Assembly: GCA_963701015.1 (NCBI GenBank)
Contig: OY969556.1
Coordinates: 3,534,001-3,598,000 of the forward strand
Reading direction: 5' to 3'
From: MFD09286-c1 sp963701015
Lineage (GTDB): Bacteria > Bacteroidota > Bacteroidia > Bacteroidales > DTGW01
Length of the DNA: 64,000 bases
The notes beneath the pieces were generated by a model, which was not told where the DNA came from, made no database searches, and worked only from the letters and a program-made list of their open reading frames with translations. A program made the translations under genes and the position numbers. This document shows, piece by piece, positions 1 to 7,609 of this stretch (the first letter of the stretch is position 1; each line of letters begins with the position of its first letter).

Positions 1-1
1 A

Positions 2-640
2 GATAAATCATCTAAACGATTGCTTGATATTTTACTTCAATATAAAGCAGCATTAGACCAGGGTAAATCAGCCCGAACTGTAATACTTGACAATAAAGAA
101 GATCAGAAACTGGCACATGAGTTATTCCTGCTAACCGATAAACCTATATTATATGTTTGCAATGTAGACGAAAAATCGGCTGTAAAAGGAAATAAATATA
201 CCGAAGTTGTTCAAAAGGCAATAGAACAGGAAAATGCTGAAATGCTTATTATTGCAGCCAAAACTGAAGCTGAAATTTCTGAATTGGAAACTTTTGAAGA
301 ACGTCAAATGTTTTTGGAAGAAGCTGGTTTGAAGGAATCGGGAGTTGCCCGTTTAATTAAATCAGCCTATAAATTGCTGAACCTCGAAACGTATTTCACC
401 ACTGGGGCTGATGAATCGAGGGCTTGGACTTTTATTAAAGGAACAAAAGCTCCACAAGCTGCCGGAATTATTCATACCGATTTTGAAAAAGGATTTATAA
501 GGGCTGAGGTTATTAAATATGCCGATTATATTAAATATAATTCAGATGCAGCTTGCAGAGATGCTGGTAAAATAGCAATTGAAGGAAAAGAATATACGGT
601 TCAGGATGGTGATATAATGCACTTCAGGTTTAATGTGTAG
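2..640 (+). CDS. ychF: Redox-regulated ATPase / ribosome-binding GTPase-like YchF, 3' part
   Basis: The reading frame is already open at the left edge of the window, so this is the C-terminal ~212 residues of a protein that is normally about 365 residues long; the P-loop GTPase part lies outside. What remains is the end of the G domain with its helical insertion (KAALDQGKSAR) and the C-terminal TGS domain, which includes the segments TYFTTGADESRAWT, IHTDFEKGFIRAEV and YTVQDGDIMHFRFNV that are typical of YchF/OLA1. These proteins hydrolyse ATP, bind ribosomes and act in stress responses. The TTG at position 20 is internal and not a start. Identification is by family resemblance of these motifs and is secure. 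Confidence 0.95.
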   Translation, partial: DKSSKRLLDILLQYKAALDQGKSARTVILDNKEDQKLAHELFLLTDKPILYVCNVDEKSAVKGNKYTEVVQKAIEQENAEMLIIAAKTEAEISELETFEERQMFLEEAGLKESGVARLIKSAYKLLNLETYFTTGADESRAWTFIKGTKAPQAAGIIHTDFEKGFIRAEVIKYADYIKYNSDAACRDAGKIAIEGKEYTVQDGDIMHFRFNV

Positions 641-745
641 GTATTAGGCTTTAGGACTTAGACTTTTAGGATGTTCATATTAATTGGGAAGCCACAGTGT
701 GAATTTTTTGTTTTCCTGAATGCCTTCAGTCTAAAGGCTATAAGT

Positions 746-1750
746 CTATTTTAGAAACATGTTCTTAATGCCATCGGTAGTATAAGTGCAGAATTCCCCC
801 TTATCATTGCTATAAATCAAAAATGCATCCAATTCCTTATGTTGCGCTAAATACACTTTACAATTTTCTAATCCCATAACCAAACAAGCTGTTGCATTGG
901 CATCGGCCAAAGCACATTCTTTAGAAAATAGTGAAGCGCTTAATAAGCAATTTTGCGTAGGATAACCTGTATGCGGATCAATATGATGTGCGTATTTTTT
1001 CCCATTCAAAATATAATATTTACGATAATTACCCGATGTTGATACAGATAAATTTTTTAGTGTTACAATTGCCTGAATTGGTTCTTCCGGTCCGTTGCTG
1101 CCGTCTATCGGTTTATCTATACCAACCCGCCAATATTCACCTTTAGCATTTGTGCCTTTTGCACGCACTTCACCGCCAATTTCTACAATATAATTCTTAA
1201 TACCTTTCGATTCAATAAATTCACTCACTACATCTACCGAAAACCCTTGAGCAATGGCATTTACATCAATATCAACCTGGGGATATTTTTTTATTATTTT
1301 ATTCCCCACGAGCTGAACCTTATCCATGCCAACATACTTCAGTAATGAATCGACCTGTGATTTACGTGCAGTTTTATGGCCTTTAGGACCAAAACCCCAG
1401 GCATCAACCAATGGCCCAACTGTAATATCAAATGCTCCACCCGAAGCTTTGTTCACCGAAGCAGCTTTTTCAAAAACCCTTCGGAACAAATCATCAATTC
1501 TAACGCTTGTATCGTTAGCATTAATTCGTGAAATAATAGACTGCGGAATATAAGCTGATAAGGAAAGGTCAATTGCCTTCAAAACCGAATCAATGGGTTT
1601 TGATAAATCGTCATTTATTGAATTTTCGTAAGTTATATGGTAAGTGCTACCCTGTGCATAACCACTTATTTTTTTATAAACTGGCTTAGGATGGTTGCAA
1701 CTTACTAGTAATATTGAACTTATTAAATATATAAAAATTCTGCGTGCCAT
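746..1750 (-). CDS. apbE: FAD:protein FMN transferase, lipoprotein (ApbE family)
   Basis: A 334-residue protein beginning with a lipoprotein signal ending LLVSC, so it is expected on the periplasmic side of a membrane. ApbE enzymes move FMN from FAD onto a threonine of target proteins such as NqrB/NqrC and RnfG. Family features are visible: YAQGSTYHITY near the N-terminus, FDITVGPLVDAWGFG, VDIDVNAIAQGFSVD, the EIGGEVRAKG stretch, YAHHIDPHTGYP, and near the C-terminus ALADANATACLVMG carrying the metal-binding aspartate. Length is normal. It lies 12 bp downstream of the propeller lipoprotein on the same strand, so the two may be co-transcribed. No flavoprotein target is encoded nearby. Confidence 0.93.
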   Translation of the reverse strand: MARRIFIYLISSILLVSCNHPKPVYKKISGYAQGSTYHITYENSINDDLSKPIDSVLKAIDLSLSAYIPQSIISRINANDTSVRIDDLFRRVFEKAASVNKASGGAFDITVGPLVDAWGFGPKGHKTARKSQVDSLLKYVGMDKVQLVGNKIIKKYPQVDIDVNAIAQGFSVDVVSEFIESKGIKNYIVEIGGEVRAKGTNAKGEYWRVGIDKPIDGSNGPEEPIQAIVTLKNLSVSTSGNYRKYYILNGKKYAHHIDPHTGYPTQNCLLSASLFSKECALADANATACLVMGLENCKVYLAQHKELDAFLIYSNDKGEFCTYTTDGIKNMFLK

Positions 1751-1762
1751 TATTACAAATAA

Positions 1763-2764
1763 TTATGGCAGATAATGTGTTACACCCATTCCGGTAGCAA
1801 ACCAAAAGCGTTTCCATTTATCAAAAACTACAGCATTTACAGTATTAAATGCTAATCCGTCGGATTTGGTATAAACAGTCCAATTTGGTTCCAAAAATAT
1901 CCATAACCCAAGTCCATTAGTACCTACCCATTTTTTATTGTACTTATCTACTACTATTGAACTAAAATAGTTATTTGATCGGGCATTTATAGTTGCATAA
2001 TTCGTCCAGGTGGAGACTCCTCCGCTTAAGTTTAATTCAGATAAACCGGTTGCAGTTCCAAACCAAATATTATCATATAAATCAAAAGCAACGGAATAAA
2101 CCGAATTATTCATAATTTTTGAATTGGCTGTATCATATTTCACCCATGTTGAGCCATCAAATTTTGAAACTCCGGCTTGTGTTCCTATCCATTTATCATT
2201 GTATTTATCAACATAAATAGTATAGATATAATTACTAGCCAGACCGTCATTGGTATTAACAGTATTATAAGTTATCCAGTTTGTACCATCAAATTTCGAC
2301 AACCCATTTACTGTACCAACCCATAAAACATTTGAAGAATCAGTGGCAAGCGCTGTAATAGTATTATTAACCAAACCATTATCGGTATTATAAACTGTCC
2401 AGTTTGAACCATCGAACTTTGAAATTCCATTTCGTGTACCAAACCATTTATTGCCCTGGGCATCAATTGTAATAGCATTAACACAAACGTTAACAAGTTC
2501 CTTCACATAACTTCGCCATCTTACTGTTTGCTTCAAAATGCTATCGTAATAAGGAATACTGTCGTAGTACGAAACTCCATTACTGGTGCCAAACCAAACA
2601 TTATTATTCTTATCAACAGCAATTGCATTAACCGAATTACAAATTAATGAATCTTTGGTGGTGTATGTTATCCAAGTTCCAGTATAAGTGCTGGCCTCTT
2701 TTGCACATGACAAAAATGAAACTATCGCGATTACAATAAATCCAAGTTTATAAAACCTATTCAT
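1763..2764 (-). CDS. Lipoprotein with two-component-regulator propeller repeats
   Basis: 333 residues. The N-terminus is a hydrophobic segment ending FLSC, a lipobox. The rest is a series of roughly 45-residue repeats with the pattern W-x-G-T-x-x-G-x-S-x-F-D-G-S-x-W-x-x-Y and D-x-x-x-N-x-W-F/V-G, the Reg_prop (seven-bladed propeller) repeat found in the sensor part of Bacteroidota hybrid two-component systems. Here the repeats stand alone, with no kinase or output domain, so it is a surface or periplasmic propeller lipoprotein of unknown ligand. It precedes apbE by 12 bp on the same strand. Confidence 0.8.
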   Translation of the reverse strand: MNRFYKLGFIVIAIVSFLSCAKEASTYTGTWITYTTKDSLICNSVNAIAVDKNNNVWFGTSNGVSYYDSIPYYDSILKQTVRWRSYVKELVNVCVNAITIDAQGNKWFGTRNGISKFDGSNWTVYNTDNGLVNNTITALATDSSNVLWVGTVNGLSKFDGTNWITYNTVNTNDGLASNYIYTIYVDKYNDKWIGTQAGVSKFDGSTWVKYDTANSKIMNNSVYSVAFDLYDNIWFGTATGLSELNLSGGVSTWTNYATINARSNNYFSSIVVDKYNKKWVGTNGLGLWIFLEPNWTVYTKSDGLAFNTVNAVVFDKWKRFWFATGMGVTHYLP

Positions 2765-2858
2765 AAATCAATTTAAAATTTTAAATAAAAAAGCAATATT
2801 ATCTAATTTAACTGTAATTCAGTGTTATTATTGCTTAATAATTTCGTGATAATGAAAA

Positions 2859-2884
2859 ATGGCCATCGAAATTACGAAAGCCAT
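2859..2884 (-). terminator. Terminator remnant downstream of the left tRNA-Ala fragment
   Basis: On the minus strand ATGGC and GCCAT pair around a short loop, followed by TTTTTC. It lies just past the tRNA 3' fragment at attL, so it is probably the original chromosomal terminator of the tRNA-Ala gene. A different hairpin in the same relative position is found at the right end of the element. Confidence 0.55.
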
Positions 2885-2893
2885 TCATTTGCG

Positions 2894-2938
2894 TGGAGAA
2901 TATCGGAGTCGAACCGATGACCTTTTGCATGCCATGCA
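2894..2938 (-). repeat. attL: 45-bp tRNA-Ala 3' fragment
   Basis: Identical over 45 bp to the part of the tRNA-Ala gene from the anticodon loop to the discriminator base at 21700-21744. The 5' part of the tRNA is missing here, because identity breaks after ...CATGCA. It is therefore an attachment-site remnant and not a functional tRNA. Confidence 0.93.
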
Positions 2939-3055
2939 TAAAAACTCCATTTTTCTCTATTTTCTTATTTTAAAATTTACTTCTAAATACATGAAAAACA
3001 GCACTTTTACTACAAAATAACTTTACTTTTCTTTCGTATATTTCCTTATATTTAC

Positions 3056-3063
3056 TATATTTG
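3056..3063 (+). promoter_or_regulatory. Bacteroidota-type -7 element of the integrase promoter
   Basis: TATATTTG fits the TAnnTTTG consensus of Bacteroidota primary-sigma promoters. It lies 40 bp ahead of the ATG at 3103, and its last base is the first base of the GTGTGCAA operator-like half-site. A clear -33 TTTG is not seen; TTTC at 3032-3035 is the nearest. Confidence 0.5.
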
Positions 3064-3099
3064 TGTGCAAATCGTGTCTCCAAAAACAAACTTGCACAC
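3063..3099. promoter_or_regulatory. Inverted repeat at the integrase promoter (arm-type site or operator)
   Basis: GTGTGCAA (3063-3070) and TTGCACAC (3092-3099) form a perfect 8-bp inverted repeat separated by 21 bp, between the -7 element and the start codon. The left half belongs to a 17-bp motif repeated at 21629-21645 near the other end of the element. The position suggests recombinase arm-site binding that would also repress the integrase gene. Confidence 0.6.
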
Positions 3100-3102
3100 C
3101 CT

Positions 3103-4350
3103 ATGAAAATATACTCAAATTCTGGTGTTACAGGTACATTGTACCTAGATATCCGCAGAGCAAAAAAGGACAATGTGTATCCTGTTAAGTATAAAGTTAC
3201 CTTTCAAAGAGCTCGTGTTTATTATTCAACTGGTATTAATCTTTCAGTTGAAGACTTTGCAAATATAGAGAAGTCGAAGAAAAAATCAACTATAAAAACA
3301 TTCGAACAACTTCTATCATTCAAAGATAGAATTGAAGAACATTTGGACGCATTAATCAAGGTCGGTGCTTTTACTTTTGAAGACCTTAACAAGCGTTTAG
3401 GGCGGGGCGCTGATAATAATATCTTAACTTTTTTTAACAACAAAGTGCAGAATTTGATTGATTCCGGGCAGATTGGCACATCAGTTTGGTACAAATACTC
3501 TGCAAACAGTATTAAGTTATACACCAGCAATCCTTTAAAGTTCTCTGATATTACAGTTGACTGGCTAAAAAAGTTTGAAAGCTGGTTATTATTGGAAGAT
3601 GAAAAGCAAGAAAAAAAGGCCAAAAGTTATACAACTATTTCAATGTACATGCGTGCATTGCAGTCTATTGTTAACATTGGTAAAGAGCAAGGGTACATTA
3701 CAGAGGCTCAATATCCTTTTGGCAAAGGCAAATATGAAATTCCTACAGGTGAAGGCCGTAATTTAGCTTTAACACTTTCTCAAATAGGTCAGTTAATGCG
3801 CTATGAAGTTAAAACCGAGAACGAAGCACGTTGCCGTGATTTATGGTTTTTCTCCTATTTATGCAATGGTATTAATATGGTGAGCCTTTTAAAATTGAAA
3901 TTTTCCGATATTTCAAACGGTGAAATTTCTTTCTATCGTCAAAAAACCATTCGCAAAACAAAGAACAAAAAGAAAATTTCAGCCCCTTTATTGCCACAAA
4001 TGGAGCAAATAATAATAAAATGGGGCAATCAAAACAACTCATCAAATAATTTCATTTTCCCATTTTTAAAAGATGGTTTAAGCCCAATTGATGAAAAACG
4101 TATTGTACAAAATGTTACTCATTTGGTAAATGACAAAATGCAATTGATAGCTAAAAATTTAAACCTTCCTAAAATTTCAACTTACACAGCCCGCCATAGT
4201 TTTGCCACAGTATTAAAGCGAAGCGGGGCAAATATTGCATTTATTTCTGAAAGTTTAGGACACACAAACCTTGATACTACGGAAAATTATTTAGCTTCGT
4301 TTGAGCAAGATGAAAGGCTTAAAAATGCAACCCTGTTAACTAACTTTTAA
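3103..4350 (+). CDS. int: Tyrosine recombinase / integrase of the tRNA-Ala element
   Basis: 415 residues from the ATG at 3103. An upstream in-frame TTG at 3061 lies inside the promoter/repeat and is unlikely as a start. The protein has an N-terminal arm-binding domain (TLYLDIRRAKKDNVYPVKYKVTF), a SAM-like core-binding domain (about residues 85-190) and a C-terminal catalytic domain. In the latter YTARHSFAT, then LGHTNLDTTENYL, supply the second Arg, the His and the nucleophilic Tyr. The usual first catalytic Arg position reads CNGINMVSLLKL, with no Arg in the expected place. The protein directs site-specific integration into, and excision from, the tRNA-Ala gene whose repeats flank the element. 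It is followed after 8 bp by an unrecognised gene, probably in the same transcript. Confidence 0.93.
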   Translation: MKIYSNSGVTGTLYLDIRRAKKDNVYPVKYKVTFQRARVYYSTGINLSVEDFANIEKSKKKSTIKTFEQLLSFKDRIEEHLDALIKVGAFTFEDLNKRLGRGADNNILTFFNNKVQNLIDSGQIGTSVWYKYSANSIKLYTSNPLKFSDITVDWLKKFESWLLLEDEKQEKKAKSYTTISMYMRALQSIVNIGKEQGYITEAQYPFGKGKYEIPTGEGRNLALTLSQIGQLMRYEVKTENEARCRDLWFFSYLCNGINMVSLLKLKFSDISNGEISFYRQKTIRKTKNKKKISAPLLPQMEQIIIKWGNQNNSSNNFIFPFLKDGLSPIDEKRIVQNVTHLVNDKMQLIAKNLNLPKISTYTARHSFATVLKRSGANIAFISESLGHTNLDTTENYLASFEQDERLKNATLLTNF

Positions 4351-4358
4351 TTATACCC

Positions 4359-5852
4359 ATGCATTTATTCAATACTTTAATTGATAAGAAAGAAAGTCAT
4401 GTTTTAGACTTATGGGCAGATTTTGTTTTGTTATTCAATTTCAATGAAGAAACGGCAGAAATTGATAAACTAACCAATGATTTTATACTGAAATTTAAAA
4501 CCGAAATTCAGGAAAATATCAGCCAACTTAGTGAAAATCAACAGTATCTTTATTTAGACCAATTAAAAACAGTGTTTAATAAAGAACTCCCCGGCCTTAA
4601 CAACTATTTACATGAACGCTGTGTTAAAAGTATTGTAGAAAAAGAATTTCCAACTGGTAATGAGTTCGAAGAAGAAGTTTTTAAAAGTAAAGTTTCCAGT
4701 TTTAATGCTAAATACAAATATGTAAAAGCCGACTTTTCAACCCTCACAATTAATACAAATGAATTATTCCCGTATGTTAAGTATTGGCAAAAAGTAAAAA
4801 CCGACATTCTTGACTTTGTAACTTTTGCTTTAAATTCTGTTACTGCAAAAAATTCCAATATAATTTCACAACCTAAGCTGACAGGTTTTAAAAAGTTTTT
4901 GTTACCGAACCAAATTGAAAGCCTGTACAATCAATTTAATATAAACCCTTACAGGGCAGTTCTGGTTACACTCGATATTTTGTTGACTGAGATAGAAGAA
5001 ATAACAGCAACCAAACAACTTATAACTTATATCGGTAATATTCTAAACCCAACCAGCAACCTAAATACATTAGGAAAACTTGTATCTAAAATTGATATTA
5101 CCGACCCGGAAACCCAAATATTTTTTAATGTTATCCGTGATGCAGTTAATAATTATACTGCCTTTAATTTCCTGATGGACGATTATACAGAAATTAGGGA
5201 GTTTTTTGAAGGAGCTTACGCACCAGTAAGAACTTTATTGTTGGATGCAGTAAAGAAAAAGATAATTACTTTAGATGAAATGCGTAAAATAAAATTGTAT
5301 TCTAATAGTAATTTGATAGACCTTGACAGGATTGCAGACAAAGACCCTGAATTATTAGAACATTTAAAAGAACACGTACAACTTTTATACAGGAATATAA
5401 TTTTAGACACCTGTATATTTCCTTTAGACCCGCTTTTAAACGGCAATATCAAATATGAAAAGTTTAAAAGCCCCTCTCTGTTCCCAGGCAAAGAACGTTC
5501 TCTACTAACCATTAAAGAAAATATTTTCGGTAAAAGCACCAAAAAGCAGGAATCAGACGAAGTTTGGTTAAGCCGCTTTATTAAGAATGATTCTAAACTT
5601 GAACCTATTTTTCCAAATAGCAAAGGCGCAGGTCGCAAAGGTGATGAATTTACAGAGGCCAAAATATGGCAGGCTGCATTATTTGATATTATAAAAGATA
5701 AACTCAAAGAGTCCGGCTGTATTGGTACTGCAAGTAGATTATATTTCCAAACAAAGTGGGGTTTGGATAAACACGATACTTTTATAACCAATCGTTCCAA
5801 AAAAGAATCTTTTGCTAAAGCAAAAATTCAATTTCTTTCACTTCTAAATTAA
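4359..5852 (+). CDS. Unrecognised 497-aa protein downstream of integrase
   Basis: No family recognised. The protein is soluble-looking, helix-rich and charged, without signal peptide or membrane segments. The C-terminal 70 residues (from EFTEAKIWQAALFDI on) contain an aromatic/basic segment and may form a separate small domain. It begins 8 bp after the integrase stop codon and is followed by a clear hairpin terminator, so it forms a two-gene operon with the recombinase. That context suggests a role in element maintenance, excision or regulation, which is inference only. The ATG start is the first in frame after the integrase stop. Confidence 0.6.
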   Translation: MHLFNTLIDKKESHVLDLWADFVLLFNFNEETAEIDKLTNDFILKFKTEIQENISQLSENQQYLYLDQLKTVFNKELPGLNNYLHERCVKSIVEKEFPTGNEFEEEVFKSKVSSFNAKYKYVKADFSTLTINTNELFPYVKYWQKVKTDILDFVTFALNSVTAKNSNIISQPKLTGFKKFLLPNQIESLYNQFNINPYRAVLVTLDILLTEIEEITATKQLITYIGNILNPTSNLNTLGKLVSKIDITDPETQIFFNVIRDAVNNYTAFNFLMDDYTEIREFFEGAYAPVRTLLLDAVKKKIITLDEMRKIKLYSNSNLIDLDRIADKDPELLEHLKEHVQLLYRNIILDTCIFPLDPLLNGNIKYEKFKSPSLFPGKERSLLTIKENIFGKSTKKQESDEVWLSRFIKNDSKLEPIFPNSKGAGRKGDEFTEAKIWQAALFDIIKDKLKESGCIGTASRLYFQTKWGLDKHDTFITNRSKKESFAKAKIQFLSLLN

Positions 5853-5867
5853 AAAACGACAGAATAT

Positions 5868-5906
5868 AAAATAGGTTCCCTAATTTCTCTAAAAAAAACC
5901 TATTTT
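5868..5906 (+). terminator. Terminator of the int operon
   Basis: AAAATAGGTT (5868-5877) pairs perfectly with AACCTATTTT (5897-5906) around a 19-nt loop, 16 bp after the stop of the 497-aa gene. A second, weaker ATAGG/CCTAT hairpin follows near 5960. Confidence 0.6.
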
Positions 5907-6023
5907 GTCAATTTTTAAATATCTGATATTTAATATTATATATACTTTATTTTCTTTATAGGTTTTTTGGAATCCCTATTTTTCAGGTATTTACTTGCAT
6001 CCATAATTTATAAATAAAAAATT

Positions 6024-6386
6024 ATGGACTTAATCATTACCACGCCTGAAATATTGGCGCAAAATATCGAAAGTGCAGTTTTTAACGCCCTTTCTCGTTT
6101 CGAGAAAGCACCAGCCCAACAAATCGAGCAACCCGACCGCATTAATATTGAAGAAGTAGCCACAATAACAGGCCTCAAAAAATCAAATATCTATAAACAC
6201 ACCTGTTATAAAACCATTCCGTTTGAAAAGTTTGCCAAACGCCTTGTTTTTAGTCGCAAAACAATATTAGCCTGGATGCAATCCAATACTATAGCTCCGG
6301 TTAATACCTCAATTGAAATGTCTGCCAGATTAACCAAAGAGGCAAATAAGAAACTTCATAAAAGCTATAAAACATCTAATAAATAA
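6024..6386 (+). CDS. Helix-turn-helix DNA-binding protein (excisionase/AlpA-like)
   Basis: 120 residues. The central part (about 45-90) reads INIEEVATITGLKKSNIYKH ... PFEKFAKRLVFSRKTILAWM, the pattern of the helix_turn_helix_17 / MerR-like winged helix of excisionases and AlpA-type regulators. The N-terminal 40 residues are a coiled-coil-like extension. It starts a three-gene run (spacings 9 and 7 bp) with another HTH protein and a 253-aa putative DNA-binding protein. In Bacteroidota integrative elements such proteins usually act as recombination directionality factors or regulators; which of the two applies here is unknown. Confidence 0.75.
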   Translation: MDLIITTPEILAQNIESAVFNALSRFEKAPAQQIEQPDRINIEEVATITGLKKSNIYKHTCYKTIPFEKFAKRLVFSRKTILAWMQSNTIAPVNTSIEMSARLTKEANKKLHKSYKTSNK

Positions 6387-6395
6387 TAGTTCACA

Positions 6396-6677
6396 ATGGA
6401 AGAAATTAAAGAAACACTTATTTCTATATCCGAAGGAATAAAGGAAATTAAAGCCCAGCTTAACACATTGGTTCAAACACAACCTGTAAACACTCCTATT
6501 AAATGGCTCGATTCTCAGGACGTTATATTGATGCTTCATATAAGTAAAAGGAAACTTCAATACCTGCGGAATAAAAACACACTTCCCTATTCTCGAATAA
6601 ATAACAAGTTTTATTATAAAGCCTCTGATATTGATGAATTTCTAATAGGAAAATACAACGGGGTTACCAATCATTAA
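6396..6677 (+). CDS. Second helix-turn-helix protein (HTH_17 type)
   Basis: 93 residues: a short N-terminal amphipathic helix (EIKETLISISEGIKEIKAQL), then a helix-turn-helix domain (WLDSQDVILMLHISKRKLQYL) followed by the wing-like RNKNTLPYSRINNKFYYKA and SDIDEFL. This is the classic layout of small element-borne excisionase-like regulators in Bacteroidota. It lies 9 bp downstream of another HTH gene and 7 bp upstream of the next gene. The pair may form a heteromeric switch controlling excision. Confidence 0.78.
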   Translation: MEEIKETLISISEGIKEIKAQLNTLVQTQPVNTPIKWLDSQDVILMLHISKRKLQYLRNKNTLPYSRINNKFYYKASDIDEFLIGKYNGVTNH

Positions 6678-6684
6678 TATTTAC

Positions 6685-7446
6685 ATGTTGATGGATTATA
6701 TGAATATCCCGGTCGCATTCTGCGTTTATATGCTCAAAACGCAAAAGGTTAAGCAATTTCGCTTGTTTATATACCTGAAAACCATTTGCAGTGGCCATTT
6801 TAAACTATCAGATAGCCTAATTAAAAAGACTTGTTCTGAATTAGGTTATAAGTCCGAAAAGACATTTTTCGTTCATTTAAAATATTTGGTGCAAAAGAAA
6901 TGGATAACAGTCAATAGTAAATCCGGCAATTACAGGCTTATTGGGTATAAACAGGTAGCAAACAGATTAAAAGTACCAACATCAAAAGGAGGTATCTTTT
7001 ACCCTGAATATTCTAAATGTTTTACAGGTTATATAGCAGCGGTTGTAATAACATTTTATATAAAATATAGAAGCCATAATGAGAGGCGGTCGGCATTGAA
7101 AAAGTGGAGTGCCAGGAAGAGCCGCCTCTCGGCTTCTTTTATTTTGCCTCATACTTACTTAGCAAAGGTACTTAAAGTTTCTAAAACTACTGCACAACGA
7201 TATAGGCAATGTGCGATTGATACTGGTTTAATTATAGCAACAAAGTCATATTTTAAAACTTATATACCCATAACCGAAATCCATAATTATAAAAAATACT
7301 CAGGTGTTGACCCAAATACAGTTCGTAAAATAAAAAAGACCATTTACGTTCAACAGGCTGACAAGCTGAAATCCTTGATAACATTAAGAAAGAAAAGAAA
7401 TATTAGGTTTGTCTCAAAGAAGTTCGGAAAAAAGTGGTACCGATAA
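6685..7446 (+). CDS. Putative winged-helix DNA-binding protein of the element
   Basis: 253 residues, very basic. Two segments look like helix-turn-helix units: residues ~35-75 (GHFKLSDSLIKKTCSELGYK then TFFVHLKYLVQKKWITV) and ~150-185 (HTYLAKVLKVSKTTAQRYRQCAI then DTGLIIATKSY). The arrangement resembles replication-initiation or DnaD-like element proteins with two winged helices, but I cannot name a family. It is the third gene of the HTH operon (gap 7 bp; ATG at 6685). It could be a regulator or an origin-binding protein for transient plasmid-like replication of the excised element; both are speculation. Confidence 0.55.
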   Translation: MLMDYMNIPVAFCVYMLKTQKVKQFRLFIYLKTICSGHFKLSDSLIKKTCSELGYKSEKTFFVHLKYLVQKKWITVNSKSGNYRLIGYKQVANRLKVPTSKGGIFYPEYSKCFTGYIAAVVITFYIKYRSHNERRSALKKWSARKSRLSASFILPHTYLAKVLKVSKTTAQRYRQCAIDTGLIIATKSYFKTYIPITEIHNYKKYSGVDPNTVRKIKKTIYVQQADKLKSLITLRKKRNIRFVSKKFGKKWYR

Positions 7447-7482
7447 TAAGTGGATACATAAGGAGAACTATTTTTATTTCTA

Positions 7483-7518
7483 TTTGACTTCAAAAATTAG
7501 AATCAATTCTTAAATTTG
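7483..7518 (+). promoter_or_regulatory. Candidate promoter of the hsd operon
   Basis: TTTG at 7483-7486 and TAAATTTG at 7511-7518 resemble the Bacteroidota -33 and -7 elements. The 24-bp spacing is a little longer than usual. It would give a 5' leader of about 85 nt before the hsdR ATG at 7610. Confidence 0.35.
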
Positions 7519-7609
7519 ATGTTTGCTCAAAAAAGTCGTTCAAGTCCTTATTTTTAATAAAATTAGCACTTAAAACTATTATATAATCTAAATATATTAA
7601 GATTTCATA

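Noticed and set aside
2894..2938. tRNA gene at the left end
   Set aside because: Only the 3' half (anticodon loop to acceptor) is there; the 5' acceptor and D-arm are missing. It is an attL remnant.
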